Assembly (NCBI GenBank): GCA_027311945.1
Contig: DAICXZ010000003.1
Location: 124,001-188,000 of the forward strand
Reading direction: 5' to 3'
Source: Erythrobacter sp.
GTDB lineage: Bacteria; Pseudomonadota; Alphaproteobacteria; Sphingomonadales; Sphingomonadaceae
Length of the DNA: 64,000 bases
The notes under the pieces were generated by a model that worked only from the letters and a program-made list of their open reading frames with translations, was not told the DNA's origin and did not search any database. The position numbers were made by a program, and so were the translations under genes. Of this stretch, positions 1 through 10,033 are shown in pieces (the first letter of the stretch is position 1; each line of letters opens with the position of its first letter).

Positions 1-706
1 CGCCCCAAGGGTCGATCACCAGCGAATGGCCGTAAGTCTTGCGCCCGTCCTCATGTTCGCCCACCTGGGCTGCAGCCACCACATAGGCACTGGCCTCGAC
101 CGCGCGCGCGCGCTGAAGCAGATGCCAGTGTGCCTCGCCCGTCGGGACGGTGAAGGCCGCGGGAATAGCGATACAGTCGCATTTCGCCCGGCCCAAAGCT
201 TCGAACAGCGCGGGAAAGCGGATATCGTAACACACCGCGAGCCCGAGACGGCCCACCGGCGTATCGGGCACCACAACCACATTTTCGCCCGGCGCATATT
301 GCGCCGATTCGCGCCAGCTTTCACCACTTGCCAGCGACACGTCGAACATATGGATCTTGTCGTAGCGGGCGCGGATTTCGCCCTTGTCGTCAATCACCAG
401 ACTGCGATTGGCCCAGCGCTCATCCTCCAGCCGCTGCACCGACAGCGAACCAAGCGCCAGCCAGATGCCGAACCGAGCCGCGCACTCGCGCAGGTGCGCC
501 AGTTGCCGGTTGTTCGCCTCTGGCACGACATGCTCGGCCGCCCGCTGGCGATTGCGATCGAGCAGCAGCGCCATCTCGGGGGTGAAGACCATCGCCGCCC
601 CCTCCCCCGCTGCACGCTCCATGCCAGCGGCGATGATGCGCGCATTGGCATCGGGATCGATGCCGGTGTTCATCTGCAGGACAGCGATGGAAGTGGGGTC
701 GCTCAC
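1..706 (-). CDS. Nit-family carbon-nitrogen hydrolase (deaminated-glutathione amidase-like), partial
   Basis: The protein belongs to the nitrilase superfamily, probably the Nit1/NIT2-type omega-amidases that clear deaminated glutathione in the cytosol. The 235 visible codons carry the Glu-Lys-Cys triad in family context: E44 in FTPEMALL, K117 in YDKIHMFD and C159 in AVCYDIRFP. The C-terminal side ends in GRKTYGHSLVIDPWG and continues past base 1, so the last part of the gene is missing. I start it at a GTG at 706, 9 bases after the stop of the glutaredoxin gene, with which it is surely cotranscribed. The glutaredoxin neighbour fits a glutathione-related role, but the exact substrate is inferred from family resemblance only. 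Confidence 0.85.
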   Translation of the reverse strand, partial: MSDPTSIAVLQMNTGIDPDANARIIAAGMERAAGEGAAMVFTPEMALLLDRNRQRAAEHVVPEANNRQLAHLRECAARFGIWLALGSLSVQRLEDERWANRSLVIDDKGEIRARYDKIHMFDVSLASGESWRESAQYAPGENVVVVPDTPVGRLGLAVCYDIRFPALFEALGRAKCDCIAIPAAFTVPTGEAHWHLLQRARAVEASAYVVAAAQVGEHEDGRKTYGHSLVIDPWG

Positions 707-715
707 CGCTAAATC

Positions 716-979
716 CTAAAGCCCGAGCATCGCGTCGAGCTTGCCCGCGGATTCGAGCGCGGCAAGGTCGTCCGAGCCGCCGATGATCTCGTCGTTGATG
801 AATATCTGCGGCACCGTGCTCGCATCGGGGTTGCGCGCCAGCATCTCCTTGCGCTTCTCGCCGCCCATCGTGATGTCATACTCTTGGTAGTCCACACCCT
901 TGCTGTCGAGCAGGCGCTTGGCGCGGTGACAGTAGCCGCAATAGGCCTTGGTATAGATTTCCACGCGCGGCGTGCTCAT
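716..979 (-). CDS. grxC: Glutaredoxin 3 (GrxC)
   Basis: An 87-residue cytosolic thiol-disulfide oxidoreductase that uses glutathione to reduce protein disulfides and mixed disulfides. The dithiol active site is CGYC at residues 14-17 within YTKAYCGYCHRAK. The cis-proline glutathione-binding segment TVPQIFIN and the GGSDDL motif follow in the expected order. The length is normal for the GrxC group. It is the first gene of a leftward pair with the Nit-family amidase. Its start at 979 faces the sigma-32-like promoter of the divergent heat-shock gene, about 30 bases away. Confidence 0.93.
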   Translation of the reverse strand: MSTPRVEIYTKAYCGYCHRAKRLLDSKGVDYQEYDITMGGEKRKEMLARNPDASTVPQIFINDEIIGGSDDLAALESAGKLDAMLGL

Positions 980-1011
980 GCTGATGGTCCTTTTCTGCTG
1001 GCGCGCTTCCT

Positions 1012-1039
1012 CTTGAAAGCGGTTTGGCCGATCCTATTT
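1012..1039 (+). promoter_or_regulatory. Putative sigma-32 (RpoH) promoter of hsp20
   Basis: CTTGAAA at 1012-1018 matches the sigma-32 -35 consensus. CCTATTT at 1033-1039 resembles the -10 element, with a 14-base spacer, which is within the usual range. Transcription would begin near 1046, just before the hairpins that precede the small heat-shock gene. This is a motif match only. Confidence 0.6.
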
Positions 1040-1045
1040 TTTTGC

Positions 1046-1099
1046 TGCGGGCGCCGCAACCGGGTCCGCACTTTGTCAAATTGCTCAACAGAGGATTTG
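1046..1099 (+). promoter_or_regulatory. ROSE-like RNA thermometer in the hsp20 leader
   Basis: The core hairpin pairs 1077-1086 with 1091-1099 around an AACA loop and buries the ribosome binding site GAGGA (1091-1095). The anti-Shine-Dalgarno arm holds TTGCT (1081-1085), with G1083 bulged opposite AGGA. That is the signature UYGCU/AGGA pairing of ROSE elements. A second small hairpin (TGCGG 1046-1050 with CCGCA 1054-1058) lies upstream, as is common in ROSE leaders. ROSE thermometers are known to control small heat-shock genes in alphaproteobacteria. The fold was drawn by hand, not computed. Confidence 0.65.
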
Positions 1100-1105
1100 T
1101 TTCAC

Positions 1106-1582
1106 ATGAATCGTTTCGATCTTACCCCCTATCGCCGTTCCACCGTCGGGTTCGACCGTCTGTTCGACCTGCTGGAGAACAACGCCCGCAACGCTGGCGG
1201 CGACAACTATCCCCCGTTCAATATCGAGCGTCGCAGCGAAGACGCCTATCGCATCACCGTGGCCGTGGCCGGGTTCAAGCGCGAGGATCTCGACATCACC
1301 GCGCAGCAGAACCTGCTCGTCGTGCAAGGCCGCAAGCGCGCCGATGCCGCCGAGGGCGACATGCTGCATGTCGGCATCGCCAACCGCGGGTTCGAACGCC
1401 GGTTCGAACTGGCCGACTATGTGCGGGTCGATAATGCCGAACTCGCCGATGGCCTGCTGGTGATCGATCTGGTGCGCGAAGTGCCCGAGGCGATGAAGCC
1501 CAAGAAGATCGCCATCGGCGGCAACACGCTCGAAGTGGTCAGCGACAACCGCGAGGAAGACAAGTCCGCCGACGCGGCTTGA
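1106..1582 (+). CDS. Small heat-shock protein, Hsp20/IbpA family
   Basis: A 158-residue ATP-independent cytosolic holdase that binds unfolding proteins. The N-terminus FDLTPYRRSTVGFDRLFDLL and the following alpha-crystallin domain (about residues 35-130) are typical of alphaproteobacterial IbpA-like proteins. The domain ends in ELADGLLVIDL, matching the conserved A-x-x-x-G-x-L region. I chose the ATG at 1106 over the upstream in-frame extension because it aligns with the family start and sits 10 bases after GAGGA. A sigma-32-like promoter and a ROSE-like hairpin directly upstream suggest heat control of both transcription and translation. It converges on pyrG. Confidence 0.93.
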   Translation: MNRFDLTPYRRSTVGFDRLFDLLENNARNAGGDNYPPFNIERRSEDAYRITVAVAGFKREDLDITAQQNLLVVQGRKRADAAEGDMLHVGIANRGFERRFELADYVRVDNAELADGLLVIDLVREVPEAMKPKKIAIGGNTLEVVSDNREEDKSADAA

Positions 1583-1612
1583 TCGTGGCTAATCTGACAG
1601 CATGATAATTTT

Positions 1613-1640
1613 GGGGGCGGGCTTGTGGGCACCCGCCCCC
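1613..1640. other. GC-rich stem-loop between convergent hsp20 and pyrG
   Basis: GGGGGCGGG (1613-1621) pairs perfectly with CCCGCCCCC (1632-1640) around a 10-base loop, in the 277-base gap between hsp20 and pyrG. Neither strand shows a T-run after the stem, so it is not a classical intrinsic terminator. It could stabilise 3' ends or act with Rho. Nothing else was recognised in this gap. Confidence 0.5.
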
Positions 1641-1859
1641 TCGGCTTGATGGCCGACTCACCCCCCCAAAACACTCACCCCGGGTCGCAGTAGGGTGAAC
1701 GTTCGAGCGGCAAGATCGCAACGCGTGCGGCACGCAGCCAAACTGGCGATAGCCGTACGCGGATTCGCGTTATGTAACGAATATGCCTGAACTTTTGACT
1801 CAGGAAAACCGGATTCAGACGAAAATCTAACGCGATTACCGCGAGTAAAAGCGGCCCAC

Positions 1860-3512
<1,653 letters not shown>

Positions 3513-3607
3513 TTAAGCTGCCTCGTGGATTCGACGCAAGCGGAAAGCTTGCAATAATCCCCCGTCAGGCCAAGCCTGCGGGGGATAACCACGCCAAATG
3601 GAGTTTG

Positions 3608-4006
3608 TTATTCGCTGACGCCTGCCAGCGGATCGTCGGCCGGAGCCTGACCGGGTGTCGATGCAGGAGCCTGTTCCGTCGCCGACGGAGCCGAGGGAAC
3701 GCCTTCTGTCGCACCGCCAGCCGGCTGGCTGACAGTGCGGTCAAGCGAATCGTCGATCGTGCGCGTGCCCGAAGCATCGACCGCCACCGCCGCCAGCACG
3801 ATCGCCAGCGCCACGAACAGCACCGCCGACCACTTGGTGGCGCGGGTCAGGAAATCGGCCGCACCGCGCGCGCTCATCACGCCGCCAGGGCTGCCGCCGC
3901 CGCCCATGCCGAGGCCGCCACCCTCCGAACGCTGCATCAGCACGAGGATCACGAGCACAAAGGCGACAATCGCCTGCACAACGGTGAGGAAGAGGAAAAG
4001 ACCCAT
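3608..4006 (-). CDS. secG: Preprotein translocase subunit SecG
   Basis: A 132-residue accessory subunit of the SecYEG inner-membrane protein channel. It has the two expected transmembrane helices, roughly residues 3-25 and 58-78. A glycine-rich cytoplasmic loop (RSEGGGLGMGGGGSPGG) leads to the family signature around FLTRATKW. After the second helix comes a Pro/Ala/Ser-rich tail of about 50 residues, longer than in enterobacterial SecG but often seen in alphaproteobacteria. It lies between tpiA and pyrG on the same strand. Confidence 0.93.
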   Translation of the reverse strand: MGLFLFLTVVQAIVAFVLVILVLMQRSEGGGLGMGGGGSPGGVMSARGAADFLTRATKWSAVLFVALAIVLAAVAVDASGTRTIDDSLDRTVSQPAGGATEGVPSAPSATEQAPASTPGQAPADDPLAGVSE

Positions 4007-4124
4007 TATGACTTCTTTGCTGCTGGGCGCCTGTGCGCCTGTATCAAAGCGGGCGATCTAGGCGTTTCGACCCGTTTGCACAAGTCACCGCCCGAGAACG
4101 CCCTGCCCTCCCTTGCCTTGTGCC

Positions 4125-4883
4125 TCAGTTATCCTGGCACTCGGCGGCGGCAATGATGATGCCGAGGAAGCTCTCGGCGGTAAGACTCGCGCCGCCCACC
4201 AGCGCTCCGCCGACCTCGTCGGCCGCGAGCAGCTCGGCAGCGTTATCGGGCTTTACGGAACCGCCATAAAGAATGCGAACACCCTCGCCCGCTTCGCCCA
4301 GCAGCTCAACCAGCTTGGCGCGAATTGCGCGGTGCATCGCGCTGACTTCCTCGACCGTCGGGGTGCGCCCGGTGCCAATGGCCCATACCGGCTCGTAGGC
4401 AACGGTGAGCCGCTCGGCAGTCTGTTCGCTGTTCGGCAGCGAGGCAGCGAGCTGCGCGGTCACCACCGCCTCAGCCTCGCCCGCATCGCGCTGTGCTTCG
4501 GTTTCACCGATGCAGACGATCACGTTCATGTTCGCGGCAATGGCAGCTTCGGCCTTGCGGCTCACGATCTCGTCAGTCTCGCCATGATCGGCGCGGCGCT
4601 CGGAATGGCCGACGATCACGAAACCGGCGCCGGCGTCCTTCAGCATGGCAGCCGAGATGTCGCCGGTATGCGCGCCGCCTTCGGCAGCATGACAGTCCTG
4701 CGCGCCGACGCCGATCAGCTCGGCTTCCTTGCGCGTGGCGTGGATAAGTGTGAACGGCGGGGCCAGCGCGACCTCGACCTTCACCATCCGTTCGGCGGCG
4801 CGATCGATAGCGCGGGCTTCGGAAAGCATGGCACGGGTGCCGTGCATCTTCCAGTTTCCAACGATGTAAGGGCGCTGGGCCAT
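4125..4883 (-). CDS. tpiA: Triose-phosphate isomerase
   Basis: A 252-residue TIM-barrel enzyme that interconverts dihydroxyacetone phosphate and glyceraldehyde 3-phosphate. Visible signatures are the N-terminal VGNWKMHG with the catalytic Lys, the catalytic His in IVGHSERR, the catalytic Glu in VAYEPVWAIGTG (loop 6 follows), and the phosphate-binding ILYGGSVKPDN. I start at the ATG at 4883 (MAQRPYIVGNWK) rather than at an upstream start, because it matches the family N-terminus. It probably leads the tpiA-secG-pyrG unit from a promoter near 4952-4980. Confidence 0.97.
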   Translation of the reverse strand: MAQRPYIVGNWKMHGTRAMLSEARAIDRAAERMVKVEVALAPPFTLIHATRKEAELIGVGAQDCHAAEGGAHTGDISAAMLKDAGAGFVIVGHSERRADHGETDEIVSRKAEAAIAANMNVIVCIGETEAQRDAGEAEAVVTAQLAASLPNSEQTAERLTVAYEPVWAIGTGRTPTVEEVSAMHRAIRAKLVELLGEAGEGVRILYGGSVKPDNAAELLAADEVGGALVGGASLTAESFLGIIIAAAECQDN

Positions 4884-4951
4884 TGAAATTCCCGTAATCT
4901 GTGTGTGTCCGGCGAGCGGCTGTAGCAGCTGCATCGCAATCAGGGTCCAAG

Positions 4952-4980
4952 CGGCTAGTCAGCCGGGGCGAGCTTGTCAA
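4952..4980 (-). promoter_or_regulatory. Putative sigma-70-type promoter of tpiA
   Basis: On the minus strand a perfect TTGACA (4975-4980) is followed after exactly 17 bases by TAGCCG (4952-4957), a weak -10. The start site would lie about 60 bases before the tpiA ATG. The 248-base gap between tpiA and the divergent foldase gene must hold both promoters. No second one was recognised. Confidence 0.4.
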
Positions 4981-5131
4981 AGCCGCTTTTTCCCCGGATG
5001 ACAATCCGCACACTGGCTGTTGCGGGCGGGTCGCAGCCGGGATAAGGCGCAGCCAGTGTCCCCCTCAATCGGGGGTTACGCCCGAAATCCAACAGATCCC
5101 TCGGATCGCAGGCCACAGATAAAGCTCCTTC

Positions 5132-7066
5132 ATGCTCACTTTCTTCCGAAATTTCTTCAAGTCCAAGGTTGGCGTGGTGGTGACACTCGGCTTCCTCGGC
5201 CTGATCGCACTGGCCTTTGCCAGCATGGACGTGTCGAGCACGGGCGTGTTCGGCGGCGTATCGGGGGGTGATCGCGTTGCGCGGGTCGGTGACCGGCGAA
5301 TCACCACGGCGGACCTCTCCACCAATGTCAGCAACGAGGTCGAGCAGCTGCGCCAGCAGAACCCGACCCTCACTATCCAGAGCTTTGCGGCCGAAGGCGG
5401 CGTGGCCAACGTGCTGCAGCGCATGATCAGCCGCTGGAGCATTGCCGAATTCGCCGAGAAGCTGGGCTTGCGCGCGGGAGACCGACTGGTCGATAGCGAG
5501 ATCGTCTCGATCCCGGCTTTCCGCGGTGTAGACGGCAAGTTCTCCGAGGAGGCCTTCCGCGGCGCACTCACCCAGCGCGGGCTGAGCGAAAGCGCGGTGC
5601 GCGAGGATCTCGCCATGGGCCTGATGGCGCGCCAGCTGGTAACCCCGGCGGCAATTTCATCGCGTATGCCCACCGCCCTGGCACGGCGCTATGCGCAGCT
5701 GTTGGGCGAAAGCCGCAGCGGCGCGATCGCTCCGATTCCCGCTGCCGCCTTCGCGCCCGAAGGCGATCCGAGCAACGAGCAGCTGCAGGCCTATTATACG
5801 AAAAACCAGTCGCGCTTCATCCGACCCGAGCGGCGCGTGCTGCGTTACGCGGTGTTCGATGACAGCGCGCTTGGCACGCTGCCTGCGCCCACCCAGGCGC
5901 AGATCGCCGCCCGCTACGAACGCGACAAGACGCAATATGCCGCGCTCGAAATGCGCGGGCTGACCCAGCTCGTCGTGCCGACCCAGGCCGCCGCGCAGGC
6001 ACTGGCCGATGAGGTTGAGGGCGGCGCTTCGCTCGACGCGGCGGCGCGGGCCAAGGGCCTGGCCGTCTCGAAGGTCGAGGCGCTGAGCAAGGATGCTCTC
6101 GCCACGCGCACTTCGCAGGCCGTGGCCAATGCCGCTTTCGCCGCCCGGCAAGGAGCGCTGTCGGCTCCTGCGCAGGGGCCGCTTGGCTGGTATGTCGTGC
6201 GTGTGGATCAGGTGACCAACCGTGCGGGCAAGCAACTCGCGCAGGTCAGCAACGAGATCGCCGAGCAGCTCAAGACCGAGCAGCGCCGCCAGGCCTTCAT
6301 CTCCGCAGCCGAGGCCCTCGACGATGGCTTTGCCGACGGGCGCAGCCTGTCCGACATGGCCGACGAATATAAGCTGGAGTTGACCTCCTCCCGGCCGCTC
6401 ACCGCCGATGGCCGCATCTATGGCACGGGCGAGGCCGCTCCGATCGAACTGGCCCCGGTGCTTGAGCTGGCCTTCGACATTGATGAAGGCGATCCGCAGC
6501 TTGCCGAAACCGTCGTCGGCGAGAACCTCGTATTGTTCGAAGTCAGCGAGATCACTGCATCGGCTCCTGCTCCGCTGGCTGAAATCCGCGACGACGTGAC
6601 GCTCTCCTGGCGCCGCGACACTGGCATGAAGGCAGCTGGCGAGGCTGCTGCCCGCATCCTCAAGCGCGTCGAGGGCGGCAGCACGCTGGCCGCAGCCGTC
6701 GCCGCCGAAACCGCGAACCTGCCCCAGCCGCAGAACGTGACGCTGAACCGTCGCGAGCTGGCGCAGCAACAGCAGGTCACGCCGACCACGATGCTGTTCT
6801 TCTCGATGGCCGAAGGCACCACCAAGCGCATCGAACAAGAGCCATCGTCGGCCTGGTTCGTCGTCTCGGTCGACAAGATCACCACGCCCGAGATCGCCGA
6901 GGATGATCCGCTTGTGGGCGCGACCCGCCAGCAGCTGTCGCGCAATGCGGGCGAGGAATATACCGAGCAGCTGGTCCGCGCGATCGAGCGGAGCCTCGAA
7001 GTCGAGACCAACCAGTCGGCGGTCGATGCTGTGATTGCGCAGCTGACCGGCCAGAACCAGCAGTAA
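5132..7066 (+). CDS. ppiD: Membrane-anchored periplasmic peptidylprolyl isomerase (PpiD/SurA-like)
   Basis: A 644-residue foldase anchored in the inner membrane by one N-terminal helix (about residues 12-30), with the rest in the periplasm. Residues about 35-210 resemble the SurA/PpiD chaperone domain (GDRRITTADLSTNVSNEVEQ and following). A parvulin-type domain near the middle includes GPLGWYVVRVDQV. The total length matches PpiD. Such proteins help outer-membrane proteins fold as they leave SecYEG. The gene ends 11 bases before trpE, so transcription may read into the trp genes. The assignment as PpiD is from architecture. Sequence in the parvulin core is divergent, and isomerase activity is not assured. 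Confidence 0.85.
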   Translation: MLTFFRNFFKSKVGVVVTLGFLGLIALAFASMDVSSTGVFGGVSGGDRVARVGDRRITTADLSTNVSNEVEQLRQQNPTLTIQSFAAEGGVANVLQRMISRWSIAEFAEKLGLRAGDRLVDSEIVSIPAFRGVDGKFSEEAFRGALTQRGLSESAVREDLAMGLMARQLVTPAAISSRMPTALARRYAQLLGESRSGAIAPIPAAAFAPEGDPSNEQLQAYYTKNQSRFIRPERRVLRYAVFDDSALGTLPAPTQAQIAARYERDKTQYAALEMRGLTQLVVPTQAAAQALADEVEGGASLDAAARAKGLAVSKVEALSKDALATRTSQAVANAAFAARQGALSAPAQGPLGWYVVRVDQVTNRAGKQLAQVSNEIAEQLKTEQRRQAFISAAEALDDGFADGRSLSDMADEYKLELTSSRPLTADGRIYGTGEAAPIELAPVLELAFDIDEGDPQLAETVVGENLVLFEVSEITASAPAPLAEIRDDVTLSWRRDTGMKAAGEAAARILKRVEGGSTLAAAVAAETANLPQPQNVTLNRRELAQQQQVTPTTMLFFSMAEGTTKRIEQEPSSAWFVVSVDKITTPEIAEDDPLVGATRQQLSRNAGEEYTEQLVRAIERSLEVETNQSAVDAVIAQLTGQNQQ

Positions 7067-7077
7067 GGGAGGCGACC

Positions 7078-8589
7078 TTGGGCGCCCAGCCGCTCAATTC
7101 CGCGCAAGCACGCGCCAGCCTTGCCGCTGGAACTAATGCGCTCGTCTGGCGCAGGGTCGTTGCCGATACGGAAACGCCGGTTGGTGCCGCGCTCAAGCTG
7201 ATCGAGCCGGGCCGGGGCGACTTCCTGCTCGAATCGGTCGAGGGCGGCGAGGTGCGCGGGCGTTATTCGCTGCTCGGGCTAGATCCCGATCTGATGTTCC
7301 GCGCCACCGGGCCGAGCGCCGAGATCAACCGCAAGTGGCGGCACGACCGCGAGGCCTTCACCGCGCTTTCGGGCGATGCGCTGAGCGAACTGCGCGAGCT
7401 GGTCGCAAGCTGCCGGATCGACGTTCCGGCGGAGCTTCCGCCTGCATTGGCCTGCGTTGTCGGCTATTTCGGCTACGAAACCATCGGGCTGGTCGAGAAG
7501 CTGCCGCGCGCGCCGCAGAGCGAACTGGCCCTGCCCGACATGCTGTTTGCCCGGCCGACGCTGGTGCTGGTGTTCGATTCGCTGACCGACGCACTGTTCG
7601 TGATCGCCCCCTTGTGGGCGGGCACAGGCGAGCCGGATGCACTGATCGAGCGCGCGGGCGAGCGGATCGACGAGGCCCTGCGTCAGCTCTCGGGCGCGGT
7701 GCCACCCTCTCCGCAGCTCGCCGTGCCGCCCGATCTGGAGCTTGAGCCGGTGATGGACGAGGCCGAGTACGAACGGATCGTGCTGGCGGCAAAGGAATAC
7801 ATTTCGGCGGGCGACATCTTCCAGGTGGTGCTGGCACAGCGGTTCACCTGTCCGCTGCCGGTGCCGCCGATTGCGCTCTATCGCTCGCTCAGGCGGGTGA
7901 ACCCCTCGCCTTTCCTCTATTTCCTCGATCTGCCCGGTTTTGCCGTGGTCGGATCGAGCCCGGAAATTCTCGTGCGGGTGCGCGATGGTGAGGTGACGAT
8001 CCGGCCCATCGCCGGCACCCGCCCGCGTGGCAAGACTCCCGAGGAAGACGCGGCCAACGAGCAAAGCCTGCTCGCCGATCCCAAGGAATGCGCCGAGCAC
8101 CTGATGCTGCTCGACCTCGGCCGCAATGACGTTGGCCGGGTGGCGGCGGCGGATTCGGTGCGCGTTACAGCGCGCTCGATTGTTGAGCGTTACAGTCACG
8201 TGATGCACATCGTCTCTAACGTAGTCGGCAAGCTCTCGCCCGATCACGACGCTATCGACGCGATGTTCGCGGGCTTCCCCGCCGGGACCGTCTCGGGCGC
8301 ACCGAAGATTCGCGCCTGTCAGGTGATTGCCGAACTCGAACCTGAAACACGCGGCCCCTATGCTGGCGGCGTCGGCTATTTCGCGCCCGATGGTTCGGTG
8401 GATAGCTGCATCGTGCTGCGCACCGCCGTGATCAAGGACGGGATCATGAACGTGCAGGCGGGCGCAGGGATCGTCGCCGACAGCGATCCGGCTTATGAAG
8501 CGGCCGAGTGCCGCCACAAGGCCGGTGCCCTGATCGCCGCAGCGCGAGAGGCCGTGCGGGTCGCGAGCGAACCGGGCTTCGGCCAGTGA
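7078..8589 (+). CDS. trpE: Anthranilate synthase component I
   Basis: A 503-residue subunit that turns chorismate plus ammonia into anthranilate, the first committed step of tryptophan synthesis. The chorismate-binding region is clear: GSSPEILVRV, PIAGTRPRGKTPEED, the LLDLGRNDVGRV segment and FPAGTVSGAPKIRA. The N-terminal part includes the LLESVEGG segment where tryptophan feedback-binding residues (L-L-E-S) sit in TrpE. The start is a TTG at 7078 preceded by GGGAGG at good spacing. The stop overlaps the GTG of the next gene by four bases. Confidence 0.97.
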   Translation: MGAQPLNSAQARASLAAGTNALVWRRVVADTETPVGAALKLIEPGRGDFLLESVEGGEVRGRYSLLGLDPDLMFRATGPSAEINRKWRHDREAFTALSGDALSELRELVASCRIDVPAELPPALACVVGYFGYETIGLVEKLPRAPQSELALPDMLFARPTLVLVFDSLTDALFVIAPLWAGTGEPDALIERAGERIDEALRQLSGAVPPSPQLAVPPDLELEPVMDEAEYERIVLAAKEYISAGDIFQVVLAQRFTCPLPVPPIALYRSLRRVNPSPFLYFLDLPGFAVVGSSPEILVRVRDGEVTIRPIAGTRPRGKTPEEDAANEQSLLADPKECAEHLMLLDLGRNDVGRVAAADSVRVTARSIVERYSHVMHIVSNVVGKLSPDHDAIDAMFAGFPAGTVSGAPKIRACQVIAELEPETRGPYAGGVGYFAPDGSVDSCIVLRTAVIKDGIMNVQAGAGIVADSDPAYEAAECRHKAGALIAAAREAVRVASEPGFGQ

Positions 8590-9425
8590 CCCGCGCACCA
8601 CTGCTGGCCGCGCTGCTGCTCCTTGCGGGCTGCGGCGACGCACCGCAAGGCGGCGAGCCGGTGGTGCGATTCGCGCTCGATGGCGGCAGCGAGGATGGCG
8701 CGACAGCCTCCCCCACCGCATCATCGTCAGCCGGGGCGTTCGATGCCTGCGAAGTCCTCACCTTCGAGGAACAGCGCTTCGTCGACTGCATCGCCGATCC
8801 TGCGGAGCACACCATTGCCACCGCGCTCAGCCCGGCGGGCGGCGCGCCGTTCCGTTCTTTCGCCGCCTTCCGCAAGGCGAACCCGCAAGCCGATGTCGCC
8901 TTCGCCATGAACGCGGGCATGTTCGACGATGCGGGCATGCCGGTCGGCTACTTCGTGGAAGGTGGCGAGCGGCTGAAAGAGCTGAACCGCGCCAATGGGG
9001 TGGGCAATTTCCACCTGAAGCCCAACGGCGTGTTCTTCGGCAGCGGCTCGACCTGGCAGGTGCTCGACACCGACACGTTCTACAACACCGTCAGCGAGCG
9101 CCCCGCCTTCGGCACCCAGAGCGGCCCGATGCTGGTGATCGACGGCAAGATTCATCCCGAGATCACCGAGAACGGCCCCAGCCGCCTGCTGCGCAACGCG
9201 GTCGGAGTGGATAAGCAGGGCCGCGCGCACTTCGTCATCTCGCAAGGCCCGATCAGCTTCGGCGTGATCGCTCGCCTTTACCGCGACCTGCTGAAGACCC
9301 CCAACGCGCTCTATCTCGACGGCACGGTGTCGAGCCTGTGGGACCCGGTGGCCGAACGCATGGACCAGCGGGCCCCGCTCGGCCCCTTGATCGTGGTGAA
9401 AAACAAGGCAAGAGCACAACCATGA
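8586..9425 (+). CDS. Lipoprotein with phosphodiester glycosidase (NAGPA/DUF2233) domain
   Basis: A predicted 279-residue lipoprotein: the N-terminus is short and hydrophobic with lipobox LLAG-C16. The rest resembles the phosphodiester glycosidase (NAGPA, DUF2233) family, as in [46 protein letters not shown] and [12 protein letters not shown]. Family members hydrolyse or bind sugar phosphodiesters and occur in the periplasm or cell wall. The start is a GTG at 8586 overlapping the trpE stop (GTGA). The end overlaps the trpG start (ATGA). It is thus translationally locked inside the trp operon between the two anthranilate synthase subunits, although nothing in its sequence suggests a tryptophan function. 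The substrate is unknown. Confidence 0.8.
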   Translation: MTRAPLLAALLLLAGCGDAPQGGEPVVRFALDGGSEDGATASPTASSSAGAFDACEVLTFEEQRFVDCIADPAEHTIATALSPAGGAPFRSFAAFRKANPQADVAFAMNAGMFDDAGMPVGYFVEGGERLKELNRANGVGNFHLKPNGVFFGSGSTWQVLDTDTFYNTVSERPAFGTQSGPMLVIDGKIHPEITENGPSRLLRNAVGVDKQGRAHFVISQGPISFGVIARLYRDLLKTPNALYLDGTVSSLWDPVAERMDQRAPLGPLIVVKNKARAQP

Positions 9426-10033
9426 GCCAGCCCGACATCCTCGTCATCGACAATTACGACAGCTTCACCTTCAACCTCGTCCACTATGTGATGGAGCTGG
9501 GGGCAAAGGTCGAAGTGGTGCGAAATGACGCCCTCACCCCCGCCGAAGCGCTGGCGACGGGCGCCAAGGGCATCCTCATCTCGCCCGGCCCCTGCACGCC
9601 GAACGAAGCAGGCATCTCGCTCGATCTGGTGGCGGCCTGCGCCGATGCGGAGCGCCCGCTGATGGGGGTGTGCCTTGGGCACCAGTCGATCGGGCAACAT
9701 TTCGGCGGCACGGTCACGCGCGGCGGGCTGATGCACGGCAAGACCAGCGCGGTGACGCATGACGGTACCGGCCTGTTCGCCGGGCTGCCCTCGCCTTACA
9801 CCGCCACCCGCTATCACTCGCTGATCGTAGAGAACATTCCCGATTGCCTGCTGATCAATGCGACCAGCGAAACGCCGGGCATCGACGGCACCGCCGTGAT
9901 GGGCTTCCGCCACGAAAGCCTGCCGATCCACGGGGTGCAGTTCCACCCAGAGTCCATCGCCACCGAGCATGGCCACGCGCTGCTGGCGAACTTCCTGCGC
10001 ATATCCGGGCTGGAGCCGAAAGCACGCTCATGA
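9422..10033 (+). CDS. trpG: Anthranilate synthase component II (glutamine amidotransferase)
   Basis: A 203-residue class I glutamine amidotransferase that feeds ammonia to TrpE. It may also serve aminodeoxychorismate synthase, as PabA does. The family start is [17 protein letters not shown], the nucleophile Cys is in [13 protein letters not shown], and the His-Glu pair is in [15 protein letters not shown] use the ATG at 9422, which overlaps the previous stop by four bases. It in turn overlaps trpD by four bases. Sequence alone does not tell TrpG from PabA. The position between trpE and trpD does. Confidence 0.95.
   Translation: MSQPDILVIDNYDSFTFNLVHYVMELGAKVEVVRNDALTPAEALATGAKGILISPGPCTPNEAGISLDLVAACADAERPLMGVCLGHQSIGQHFGGTVTRGGLMHGKTSAVTHDGTGLFAGLPSPYTATRYHSLIVENIPDCLLINATSETPGIDGTAVMGFRHESLPIHGVQFHPESIATEHGHALLANFLRISGLEPKARS

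Noticed and set aside
1613-1640. GC-rich hairpin as an intrinsic terminator
   Set aside because: No T-run follows on either strand, so it was listed only as a stem-loop.
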